A DNA stretch of 7,352 nucleotides from assembly GCA_029933395.1 (NCBI GenBank), contig JAOZOG010000024.1, positions 10,498 through 17,849 on the forward strand. Direction: 5' to 3'. Positions 1 to 5,021 of this stretch are shown piece by piece. The translations under genes and the position numbers were made by a program. Below the pieces are notes generated by a model that worked only from the letters and a program-made list of their open reading frames with translations, did no database searches and was not told the DNA's origin. This DNA is from Sulfurovaceae bacterium. Its GTDB lineage: Bacteria; Campylobacterota; Campylobacteria; Campylobacterales; Sulfurovaceae. Numbering within the stretch: the first letter of the stretch is position 1; each line of letters opens with the position of its first letter.

Positions 1-630
1 AAGATACCGACCGGTTCGAAAGACCCCTTTGCACTGAGACGGGCTGTCAACGGCATCATCCGTATCGTCACGACGTATGATCTCTCATTCGATATCGATG
101 AGGTGATCGAGTTGCTCAAAGAGTACTATGACACTTTCGATACGGAGAGTCTGCGTGCGTTTATCATCGAGCGGATCAACAAGTCCCTCGATGCCAATCC
201 TTCCGTCATCGCTGCTGTACTGGCATCGGGCGAGAGCGATATTAACGAGATCGCCAAAAAGGTCACTGCCCTCAATGAGATCGTCGCGACGGAATCATTC
301 AAAGAGCAGTTCATCACCTTCAAGCGTGTCGCCAATATCTCCAGAGAGGTAAATCTGGATGGAGACCTGCCTGTCGATATCTCACTCTTTGAAAACGACG
401 CAGAAGTTTCTCTCTATAATGCCTACGAGAAAGTGATCAATGCCGATTACCCCGATTACAAAAGCAGACTGGAAGCGCTCTTCTCTCTCAAAGCGCTTCT
501 CGATCGTTATTTTGACGATGTGTTGGTCAATACGGAGGATGAGAAGCTCAGAACCAATCGCCAGAATATGATCGGATCGATCTATCGAAGTTTCAGAGAG
601 ATTGCTGATATCAAGGAGATTTCGGTCTAA
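1..630 (+). CDS. glyS: Glycyl-tRNA synthetase beta subunit, C-terminal part (5' end outside window)
   Basis: This frame is open from the first base and ends at TAA 628-630, giving 209 residues of a longer protein. It begins with PTGSKDPFALRRAVNGIIRI, a hallmark of the bacterial GlyS beta chain. The rest is a mostly helical tail that includes FKRVANI, as expected for the DALR-like anticodon-binding region at the GlyS C-terminus. In bacteria with the alpha2-beta2 enzyme, GlyS works with the catalytic GlyQ alpha subunit to charge tRNA-Gly in the cytoplasm; GlyQ is not in this window. A GTG at 103 could be mistaken for a start, but the conserved signature lies upstream of it, so this is a partial gene and not a 175-aa protein. 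The stop abuts the next start (TAA then ATG), which suggests cotranscription and translational coupling. Identity is secure; the full length cannot be seen. Confidence 0.95.
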   Translation, partial: KIPTGSKDPFALRRAVNGIIRIVTTYDLSFDIDEVIELLKEYYDTFDTESLRAFIIERINKSLDANPSVIAAVLASGESDINEIAKKVTALNEIVATESFKEQFITFKRVANISREVNLDGDLPVDISLFENDAEVSLYNAYEKVINADYPDYKSRLEALFSLKALLDRYFDDVLVNTEDEKLRTNRQNMIGSIYRSFREIADIKEISV

Positions 631-1776
631 ATGGCCAAATCCTACGATACCATCGTCATCGGTGCCGGTATAGCCGGTTGCTGCACGGCCTGGTTTCTTC
701 AACAAAGGGGCGTGGATGTGTTGCTGGTCGATCGCAGCGGTTTTGCGGCCAGTGGAGGTTCCGGTGCAGCGGGGGCATTCGTCTCTCCCAAGATTGGCAA
801 AGGCTCACCGCTTCAGCAGTTGACCAACGAAGCCTTCGATATTGCTAAAGATTTCTACCTTGAAAATTTTCCGGATTTTTTTCATCAGACGGGTGTTATC
901 CGTATCCCAAAGGATGAATCGGATGCCGAAAAATTTGCTGACTACGAACGGTACAATGAAGCAGACTGCGAATGGATCGATGCTGAAATACTGCACTCGC
1001 TGGGCATCAGGGAGAACCTGCCAGGCTTTTTCTTTCCGGAAGCTGGGGTCTGTGATGCACCTGAGCTATGCAATGCAATATTGCAATATGTGCCACATAG
1101 GCAGTTTGATGTCGCCGAGATCTCCCGCGAGGATGATGAGTGGATGCTGCACGCAAAAGAGCAGGAAAAATCATTAAAAGCCAGGCGGGTGGTACTGGCG
1201 ATCGGCCATCAGAACAACCTCTTCGATATGCGCTATATGGGTGTGAAGGGTACATGGGGATCACGGGGGGATTACCGCAGCGGTATCGACTTGAAGGTCA
1301 GTATGCACAAGAGTATCTCTGTATCGGCAAATATCGATGGGATTGTCAAAATCGGCGCGACCCACGTCAAAGAGAGTGATCCCTGTATGCAGTGTGACGG
1401 CAAGCCGCTGGCAGGACTTTTTGAGAAAGCCTCTGCTATGGTCGATACTGCCGATTTCATACTCAAGGAGACCTATTGTGGTATGCGCTCCGGATCCAGA
1501 GACTATTTTCCTCTTGTCGGGAAGGTGATAGATGCCCGAAAGATGCTGGAGGAGTATCCTGCTCTTGTGCGGGGCGCAAAACCGCCTTTGGAGTATCTTG
1601 AACATCTCTATATTTGCAATGGATTAGGAGGCAGGGGATTTGTCTTTGCTCCTATGATGGCAAAAATGCTTGCCGACAGGATTGTCGATGGCCGGGAGAT
1701 CGACAAACGGGTCGATCCGGACAGACTCTTTTTGAAATGGTGCAGAAGATCAGAAGAGGCGGCCCGGAAACCGTAG
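631..1776 (+). CDS. FAD-dependent oxidoreductase of the DAO family, MnmC(o)-like (stand-alone)
   Basis: This 381-aa protein starts with a Rossmann FAD-binding fold: GAGIAG at residues 11-16 and the ribose-binding acid D34 after strand 2. A second dinucleotide-fold strand is RVVLAIGHQ (186-194). From memory of the family, four stretches match the oxidoreductase half of MnmC: AASGGSGAAGAF (39-50), KIGATH (240-245), CGMRSGSRDYFPLVGKV (283-299) and GLGGRGFVFAP (331-341). MnmC(o) removes the carboxymethyl group from cmnm5(s2)U34 of tRNA to give nm5(s2)U34. The fused N-terminal methyltransferase domain of E. coli MnmC is absent, and glyS abuts the start, so none has been lost next door. AAGGAG lies at 613-618, 12 nt before the ATG, inside glyS. 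Placement behind glyS fits a tRNA role, and tRNA-Gly(UCC) is a known mnm5U34 tRNA in E. coli. A related DAO enzyme such as glycine oxidase or an amino-acid dehydrogenase cannot be excluded. Confidence 0.8.
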   Translation: MAKSYDTIVIGAGIAGCCTAWFLQQRGVDVLLVDRSGFAASGGSGAAGAFVSPKIGKGSPLQQLTNEAFDIAKDFYLENFPDFFHQTGVIRIPKDESDAEKFADYERYNEADCEWIDAEILHSLGIRENLPGFFFPEAGVCDAPELCNAILQYVPHRQFDVAEISREDDEWMLHAKEQEKSLKARRVVLAIGHQNNLFDMRYMGVKGTWGSRGDYRSGIDLKVSMHKSISVSANIDGIVKIGATHVKESDPCMQCDGKPLAGLFEKASAMVDTADFILKETYCGMRSGSRDYFPLVGKVIDARKMLEEYPALVRGAKPPLEYLEHLYICNGLGGRGFVFAPMMAKMLADRIVDGREIDKRVDPDRLFLKWCRRSEEAARKP

Positions 1777-1797
1777 GGTGGTGCATTTATGCCCACC
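1777..1797. repeat. REP-like palindromic hairpin directly after the stop codon
   Basis: GGTGG (1777-1781), a bulged T (1782) and GCA (1783-1785) pair with TGC (1790-1792) and CCACC (1793-1797), leaving the loop TTTA. This gives 8 bp with one bulge and begins at the base after TAG 1774-1776. Together with the stop codon it reads GTAGGGTGG...CCCACC, a core I associate from memory with dispersed REP-type palindromes in many proteobacteria. No T-run follows on either strand, so it is not a classic intrinsic terminator. It could still stabilise the 3' end of the glyS-oxidoreductase mRNA. Only one copy is visible, so calling it a repeat is an inference. Confidence 0.5.
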
Positions 1798-1963
1798 TCC
1801 TCATATAGATGATATGCGATAGCCAATCAATAAATTATGGTTTTCCAAATAAAGCCTACCCTTTGGATATCTCCAGCTTTCGTCTATGCGTCGTTACTCT
1901 TTTTTGACTTAGCTAATCCCCCGTGATTAACTCCAGTCCCACAACTCACAGTACCCTAAACTG

Positions 1964-2107
1964 TCAAGATGACAGCTGCAACAAAATAGAAGCGTTACAT
2001 CTTTTTCCTCTCTGCCTCTCACTATGAAGGAAATACGCACTCCCTATAGCGCCGATTTCTGCCCCCGTCAGCCCCCCAAACAACAGTAAAGAGACCAAAG
2101 AAAGCAT
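1964..2107 (-). CDS. Possible small membrane protein with glycine zipper (47 aa, doubtful)
   Basis: ATG at 2107-2105 opens a 47-codon frame ending at TGA (1966-1964). It begins MLSLVSLLLFGG, and residues 4-28 form a hydrophobic segment with glycines at 11, 15 and 19 and Ser23 on the same face (GxxxGxxxG, a glycine zipper). A basic stretch, RQRGKR (31-36), follows and would fit a single-pass peptide with a cytoplasmic C-terminus. No homologue is recognised. The support is weak: there is only GATAAG before the ATG in place of a Shine-Dalgarno, no clear promoter, and a frame this short can arise by chance. It could also be a remnant of a larger membrane protein. Confidence 0.25.
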   Translation of the reverse strand: MLSLVSLLLFGGLTGAEIGAIGSAYFLHSERQRGKRCNASILLQLSS

Positions 2108-2214
2108 CTTATCGAAACTTGCTCATTGAGCTTCGATTGATGGAAAGGTATGCTGAAATATTTTTGGGTTTTTACTTGTAATGGCTTTTGTGTAGATTTA
2201 GGGTAGCGTAAATT

Positions 2215-2251
2215 GGCCTTGAACGGCCTTGGATTGGGGGTTTGAGGGGGG
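2215..2251. repeat. GGCCTTG direct repeat followed by G-rich patch
   Basis: GGCCTTG occurs at 2215-2221 and again at 2225-2231, one helical turn apart. Runs of five and six G follow at 2236-2240 and 2246-2251. The order GG-CCTT-GG-ATT-GGGGG-TTTGA-GGGGGG could in principle form a two-tier G-quadruplex, or mark a protein-binding site. There is no functional evidence. Confidence 0.3.
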
Positions 2252-2395
2252 TTCCGTGGTAACTATTTAGACGAGAAGATATGAATTTGAGTGTCTGTGT
2301 ATCGGATATCGGAGCCAGAGGCGTCCGACCTGTGGGGAATAATGATCTCCTTGTATCCTGAGGGTTTGGAAATCAGTCATAGACAGATAATGCAA

Positions 2396-2413
2396 AATCC
2401 AAGAATCAGGATT
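2396..2413 (-). terminator. Weak candidate terminator hairpin after murA
   Basis: Read on the minus strand, AATCC, an 8-nt loop and GGATT form a 5-bp stem starting 2 nt after the murA stop, followed by only a short T-rich stretch. The stem is short and AT-rich, so this is a tentative call. Confidence 0.25.
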
Positions 2414-2415
2414 AG

Positions 2416-3684
2416 CTATTCTCCCTCTTTAAGCCGTATGATATCGGCCCCGAGTCCGGAGAGTTTGCCTTCGAGGTCATCATAGCCTCTGTCGAGGTGA
2501 TAGATGCGGTGGATATTGGTCGTGCCTTTGGCGACAAGGGCGGCAAGGACGAGGGCGGAGCTGGCTCTGAGGTCTGTTGCCATCACATCGGCTCCATTCA
2601 ATCCCTCGACAGGGTGGACTGCTGCGACACTCCCCTTGAGCCAGATATCTGCACCGAGACGGTTGAGTTCCCCCACATGCATAAAGCGGTTCTCAAACAG
2701 CCTCTCCTCGATCAGTGAATCCCCATCCGCCATCGTGGCGACTGCCATAAACTGTGCCTGCATATCGGTAGGGAAGCCGGGGTACTCTGTCGTGATCAGG
2801 TTGACGGGTTTGAGTGTTTCGGCAGGGTATATCGTAATTGTATCGTTATTGATATCGAAGCTGCAGCCCATCGACTCGAGTTTGTCGATTGAGGTGCGGA
2901 TATGCTCAGGATTGACCTTCTCCAGCGTGATAGGGGAGTGGGTAATCGCTCCGGCGCAGAGATAAGTGCCTGCTTCGATGCGGTCGGGAATGATCTCTGT
3001 CGTTTTGAAAGAGAGAGGCTTTCCGGCTGTTCCGTGAATGATCAGTTCACTGCTGCCGATACCTTCTATCTGGACACCGGCATCGCGTATCATTTCGCAC
3101 AGCTGAACGATCTCCGGTTCTTTGGCTGCATTGGTGATGGTCGTCACGCCTTTGGCGAGTGCCGCTGCCATGACGATATTTTCCGTACCGCCTACCGTGA
3201 TTTTATCGAAGATGATTTTTGCACCTATGAGTCCATTTGGTGCCTCTGCCCGTACATAGCCCCCCTTGATCTCTATCTTCGCCCCCAGGGCTTCAAGTGC
3301 TTTGAGGTGCAGATCGATAGGGCGCTGGCCGATCGCACACCCACCGGGCAGGCTCACTTCGCACTCTCCGAAACGTGCAAGCAGTGGGCCCAAAACCAGT
3401 ATCGAGGCCCGCATCTGCGAAACGATCTCGTAGACCGCCTTGGTAGAGTTGATCGTGGTGTTGTTGATCTTTGCGGTGGTGCCTTCGTGCTGCACACTGC
3501 CGCCCAGCATCGTCAGAAGATGAAGCAGTGTACGGATATCCACGACATTGGGAAGATTGGTCAATGTGACCTCTTTGTCGCTGAGTATCGTCGCGGCGAT
3601 CACAGGAAGTGCAGCATTTTTGGCACCGCTGATGGTGACGGTTCCGTGAAGTTTTTTCCCGCCTTTAATTTGTAAATAGTCCAA
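2416..3684 (-). CDS. murA: UDP-N-acetylglucosamine 1-carboxyvinyltransferase (MurA)
   Basis: MurA transfers enolpyruvate from PEP to UDP-GlcNAc, the first committed cytoplasmic step of peptidoglycan synthesis. The start chosen is TTG at 3684-3682, giving 422 aa beginning (M)DYLQIKGG, close to the 419 aa of E. coli MurA. With this start, SGAKNAAL puts the substrate-binding Lys at residue 22, exactly as in E. coli. The catalytic Cys in PGGCAIGQRP is at 116 (E. coli 115), the conserved Asp in PTDMQAQF is at 307 (E. coli 305), and HLDRGYDDLEGKL near the C-terminus supplies the second conserved Arg (399). AAAGGG (minus strand, 3697-3692) sits 7 nt before the TTG. The frame extends to an ATG at 3741, but the extra 19 residues do not resemble the family and that ATG lacks a good Shine-Dalgarno. 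Because the active-site residue is Cys and not Asp, the enzyme should be sensitive to fosfomycin by family rule. It is transcribed alone, divergently from the 202-aa gene. Confidence 0.96.
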   Translation of the reverse strand: MDYLQIKGGKKLHGTVTISGAKNAALPVIAATILSDKEVTLTNLPNVVDIRTLLHLLTMLGGSVQHEGTTAKINNTTINSTKAVYEIVSQMRASILVLGPLLARFGECEVSLPGGCAIGQRPIDLHLKALEALGAKIEIKGGYVRAEAPNGLIGAKIIFDKITVGGTENIVMAAALAKGVTTITNAAKEPEIVQLCEMIRDAGVQIEGIGSSELIIHGTAGKPLSFKTTEIIPDRIEAGTYLCAGAITHSPITLEKVNPEHIRTSIDKLESMGCSFDINNDTITIYPAETLKPVNLITTEYPGFPTDMQAQFMAVATMADGDSLIEERLFENRFMHVGELNRLGADIWLKGSVAAVHPVEGLNGADVMATDLRASSALVLAALVAKGTTNIHRIYHLDRGYDDLEGKLSGLGADIIRLKEGE

Positions 3685-3691
3685 TTCGGTG

Positions 3692-3697
3692 CCCTTT
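3692..3697 (-). promoter_or_regulatory. Shine-Dalgarno AAAGGG that sets the TTG start of murA
   Basis: AAAGGG on the minus strand is 7 nt upstream of TTG 3684-3682. It supports the TTG over the ATG at 3741, which is preceded only by a poor CGGGAC. Confidence 0.65.
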
Positions 3698-3774
3698 GTT
3701 TTTTCATCACATTTTATCGAAAAATAATTAGAGGTGCCCATAAGTCCCGGCTCACAGAAAGAGGCTTTTTCAAT

Positions 3775-3802
3775 AGTATAAAATATGAGAAAATGGTATC
3801 AA
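3775..3802 (-). promoter_or_regulatory. Sigma70-type promoter for murA
   Basis: On the minus strand TTGATA (3802-3797) is separated by 16 bp from TATACT (3780-3775); each hexamer differs from consensus at one base. Transcription would start near 3768, giving a leader of about 85 nt to the TTG start. The region is strongly AT-rich, as expected of a promoter. Confidence 0.65.
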
Positions 3803-3840
3803 AAAATATCAAATTTCATATTTTTAGATATCTTTTAAGT

Positions 3841-3870
3841 TTGCAACAATATAATTTTTGTTACTATATT
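3841..3870 (+). promoter_or_regulatory. Candidate rightward promoter for the 202-aa gene
   Basis: TTGCAA (3841-3846), an 18-bp spacer and TATATT (3865-3870) form a plausible promoter. A perfect TATAAT also lies at 3850-3855 but has no good -35 upstream. The exact start therefore cannot be fixed, though the 3840-3890 region is the only likely place for the promoter. Confidence 0.45.
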
Positions 3871-3879
3871 TGCAAATAT
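3866..3879. promoter_or_regulatory. Perfect 14-bp palindrome overlapping the rightward -10 (possible operator)
   Basis: ATATTTGCAAATAT is a perfect palindrome, flanked by direct copies of TTACT (3861-3865 and 3881-3885). It overlaps the candidate -10 at 3865-3870 and lies in the intergenic region between divergent genes, where a dimeric repressor could act. Its AT-rich composition raises the odds of a chance palindrome. Confidence 0.4.
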
Positions 3880-3932
3880 TTTACTCTATAGCGCCGTAGC
3901 GCGGGTAAATCGGTGTGAAGGAAGGGGTGAAA

Positions 3933-4541
3933 ATGTCCAGTAGCAGCCTGGAGAGACTCAAAGCATTGACAAGTAAACTTGAAGACAGGATCGCTCAGAA
4001 ACGGGTGAATACTTCTGCTGAAGTCAGTACGGTATCTGATACGACGACTGCTGTATCGGAACCGCCAGAAAAGCCCCATGTGCAGGAGAAAACGACCCCG
4101 GTTTCCAAGCCGGAGCCGATGATGACTGTATTGGTCAAAGAGGAGAATGCCGAGAAGATCCGCGAAGAGAATATCGAGAGGGTTCATTTTCTCTATAATG
4201 ACTTGAAGATTTTTGAAAAATGCCCGGATTTTGGTACGATCTTTGCCTACAAGGCAATGAACCTGAGCGGTATCGGCCTCAAAGAGGAGGACTTCGGAGT
4301 CATCAGGGAGGGTAAATACATCCAGGTGATCGCGATTACCTACGAGCCGGACAAAAACGGAAAGAAGAAAGCGAAAAATATCTCCCTGGGCTATTTCGGT
4401 AAAGGCGAAACGATCGACCCGAATCTCAAAAACAAGATTATCGAATTTGTCCTGCGATGGCGATATGAAAAAGCCTTCCAGAATGTACAGCACTACAGAG
4501 ATCTTCTGGCGAAACTTGACAGGCCAAAGACACTCTTTTGA
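3933..4541 (+). CDS. Uncharacterised 202-aa protein with N-terminal helix, flexible linker and compact C-terminal domain
   Basis: I do not recognise this family. The start chosen is ATG 3933, preceded by the purine-rich AAGGAAGGGG (3918-3927); in-frame GTGs at 3915 and 3927 lie within or before that site. Residues 5-23 (LERLKALTSKLEDRIAQKR) form an amphipathic helix with leucines or isoleucine every 3-4 residues, likely a short coiled coil. Residues 25-63 are a disordered linker rich in Thr, Ser, Pro, Glu and Val. Residues 64-95 are charged and helical, and 96-202 look globular. Within the last part, YIQVIAITYEPD (129-140) and KKKAKNISLGYFGKGE (144-159) read as a beta-hairpin with a basic turn, then a helix. 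There is no signal peptide or membrane segment, so it is probably cytoplasmic. The gene is transcribed divergently from murA, followed by its own 136-nt gap, so it is probably monocistronic. Nucleic-acid binding is a guess from the basic hairpin only. Confidence 0.8.
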   Translation: MSSSSLERLKALTSKLEDRIAQKRVNTSAEVSTVSDTTTAVSEPPEKPHVQEKTTPVSKPEPMMTVLVKEENAEKIREENIERVHFLYNDLKIFEKCPDFGTIFAYKAMNLSGIGLKEEDFGVIREGKYIQVIAITYEPDKNGKKKAKNISLGYFGKGETIDPNLKNKIIEFVLRWRYEKAFQNVQHYRDLLAKLDRPKTLF

Positions 4542-4610
4542 AGCTTGACGCAGAACAATAAAATCTCTTCTCGAAGACAGCTCCCCAAAGGGCACCTCTA
4601 AAGTAAAATC

Positions 4611-4619
4611 TGTTACAAT
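4611..4619 (+). promoter_or_regulatory. Extended -10 promoter for the 112-aa gene and uvrD
   Basis: TGTTACAAT is a TGn extended -10 with the hexamer TACAAT, one base from consensus. No -35 is evident at the right distance, which is common in Campylobacterota. Initiation near 4626 would give a leader of about 50 nt before ATG 4678. Confidence 0.45.
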
Positions 4620-4665
4620 CATTGCCTCGATTTCCCACTCTTTGTGAATGGGTATTATTTTACTT

Positions 4666-4672
4666 AAGAGGA
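4666..4672 (+). promoter_or_regulatory. Shine-Dalgarno AAGAGGA deciding the start at 4678
   Basis: AAGAGGA lies 5 nt before ATG 4678. The frame extends to an ATG at 4648 that has no such site, so the shorter 112-aa product is preferred. Confidence 0.7.
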
Positions 4673-4677
4673 CTTAC

Positions 4678-5016
4678 ATGCATATCGACATCACTCCCGA
4701 AGCACTTTTGACACAATTTGGTTATCCGGTCAACGACCACACATTGGCACAGATAGAAAAAGCCATTGCCAATACGCCCGGTTTCGAACACTTCTCGAAG
4801 CATCTATTGAGTTTGAAGGATACACTCTCCCATTTCGACGGTACGATCGCACTCTCCAATTCGCATCCCTATTTCAAGATCAAATGTGAAGAGAACAATA
4901 CAAAAGAGATGATCGAAGCCTTCAGGGAATCTGTCAAAAAGTGGAGTGAAAAGTATAAAGTCACACTTCAGCAGGTAGGAAACAAACCAACCTATTATAT
5001 CATCGGACAAAACTAG
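4678..5016 (+). CDS. Uncharacterised 112-aa protein encoded directly upstream of uvrD
   Basis: I do not recognise the family. The ATG at 4678 follows a good AAGAGGA site; the 10 extra residues from an ATG at 4648 are not supported. The protein is mixed alpha/beta: an N-terminal helical half (residues 7-50), a strand DGTIALSNS (54-62) running into YFKIKC (65-70), a charged helix around KEMIEAFRESVKKW (76-89), and closing strands KVTLQQVG (94-101) and PTYYIIG (104-110). It has one Cys (70), no signal peptide and no membrane segment, so it should be cytoplasmic. The gene ends 5 nt before the uvrD start and shares its likely promoter, so the two are almost certainly cotranscribed. That suggests, but does not show, a role linked to DNA metabolism. 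Confidence 0.82.
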   Translation: MHIDITPEALLTQFGYPVNDHTLAQIEKAIANTPGFEHFSKHLLSLKDTLSHFDGTIALSNSHPYFKIKCEENNTKEMIEAFRESVKKWSEKYKVTLQQVGNKPTYYIIGQN

Positions 5017-5021
5017 CTTCG

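Larger units (their letters stand above)
1777..2415. other. Gene-poor intergenic stretch of about 640 nt
   Basis: No convincing gene was found on either strand between the oxidoreductase stop and the end of murA. What it holds is a REP-like hairpin (1777-1797), a perfect small inverted repeat CTGTC-AAGAT-GACAG (1961-1975), a doubtful 47-codon minus-strand frame (1964-2107), a GGCCTTG direct repeat with 10-bp period (2215-2231) and a G-rich patch (2231-2251). Frames in the 1800-1930 part are broken by stops in every reading I tried. It may be an eroded gene or mobile-element remnant, or simply an intergenic spacer between two converging units. Confidence 0.6.

Noticed and set aside
1952..2205. 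Inverted repeat TACCCTAAA (1952-1960) with TTTAGGGTA (2197-2205), and similar CTACCCT words near 1855, as possible terminal repeats of a small mobile element
   Set aside because: A 9-base inverted match is expected about once by chance in a region this long, the flanks do not align well, and no target-site duplication was seen.
2281..2485. Short plus-strand frames near 2281 (26 codons) and 2291-2485 (64 codons)
   Set aside because: They have weak or no ribosome-binding sites, and the longer one runs antisense into the end of murA. Neither gives a recognisable protein.
2902..3675. 257-codon plus-strand open frame opposite murA
   Set aside because: murA is certain on the minus strand from its catalytic motifs. 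The opposite frame has a Cys/His/Arg-rich composition typical of an antisense shadow.
2044..3896. CTATAGCGCCG present at both 2044-2054 and 3886-3896
   Set aside because: An 11-base direct match is at chance level for the window, and the flanks differ.
3688..4601. Shared words around GGGCACC: an 11-mer at the murA ribosome-binding site and a 12-mer at its distal ATG, both matching 4586-4601
   Set aside because: Inverted matches of 11-12 bases are expected a few times by chance in a window this size, and a further GGGCACCTCT lies inside uvrD coding sequence.
3864..4622. Long minus-strand open frame (252 codons) opposite the 202-aa gene
   Set aside because: It fully opposes a gene with a strong ribosome-binding site and sensible protein composition, has no family features, and reads through the divergent promoter. 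It is a shadow frame.
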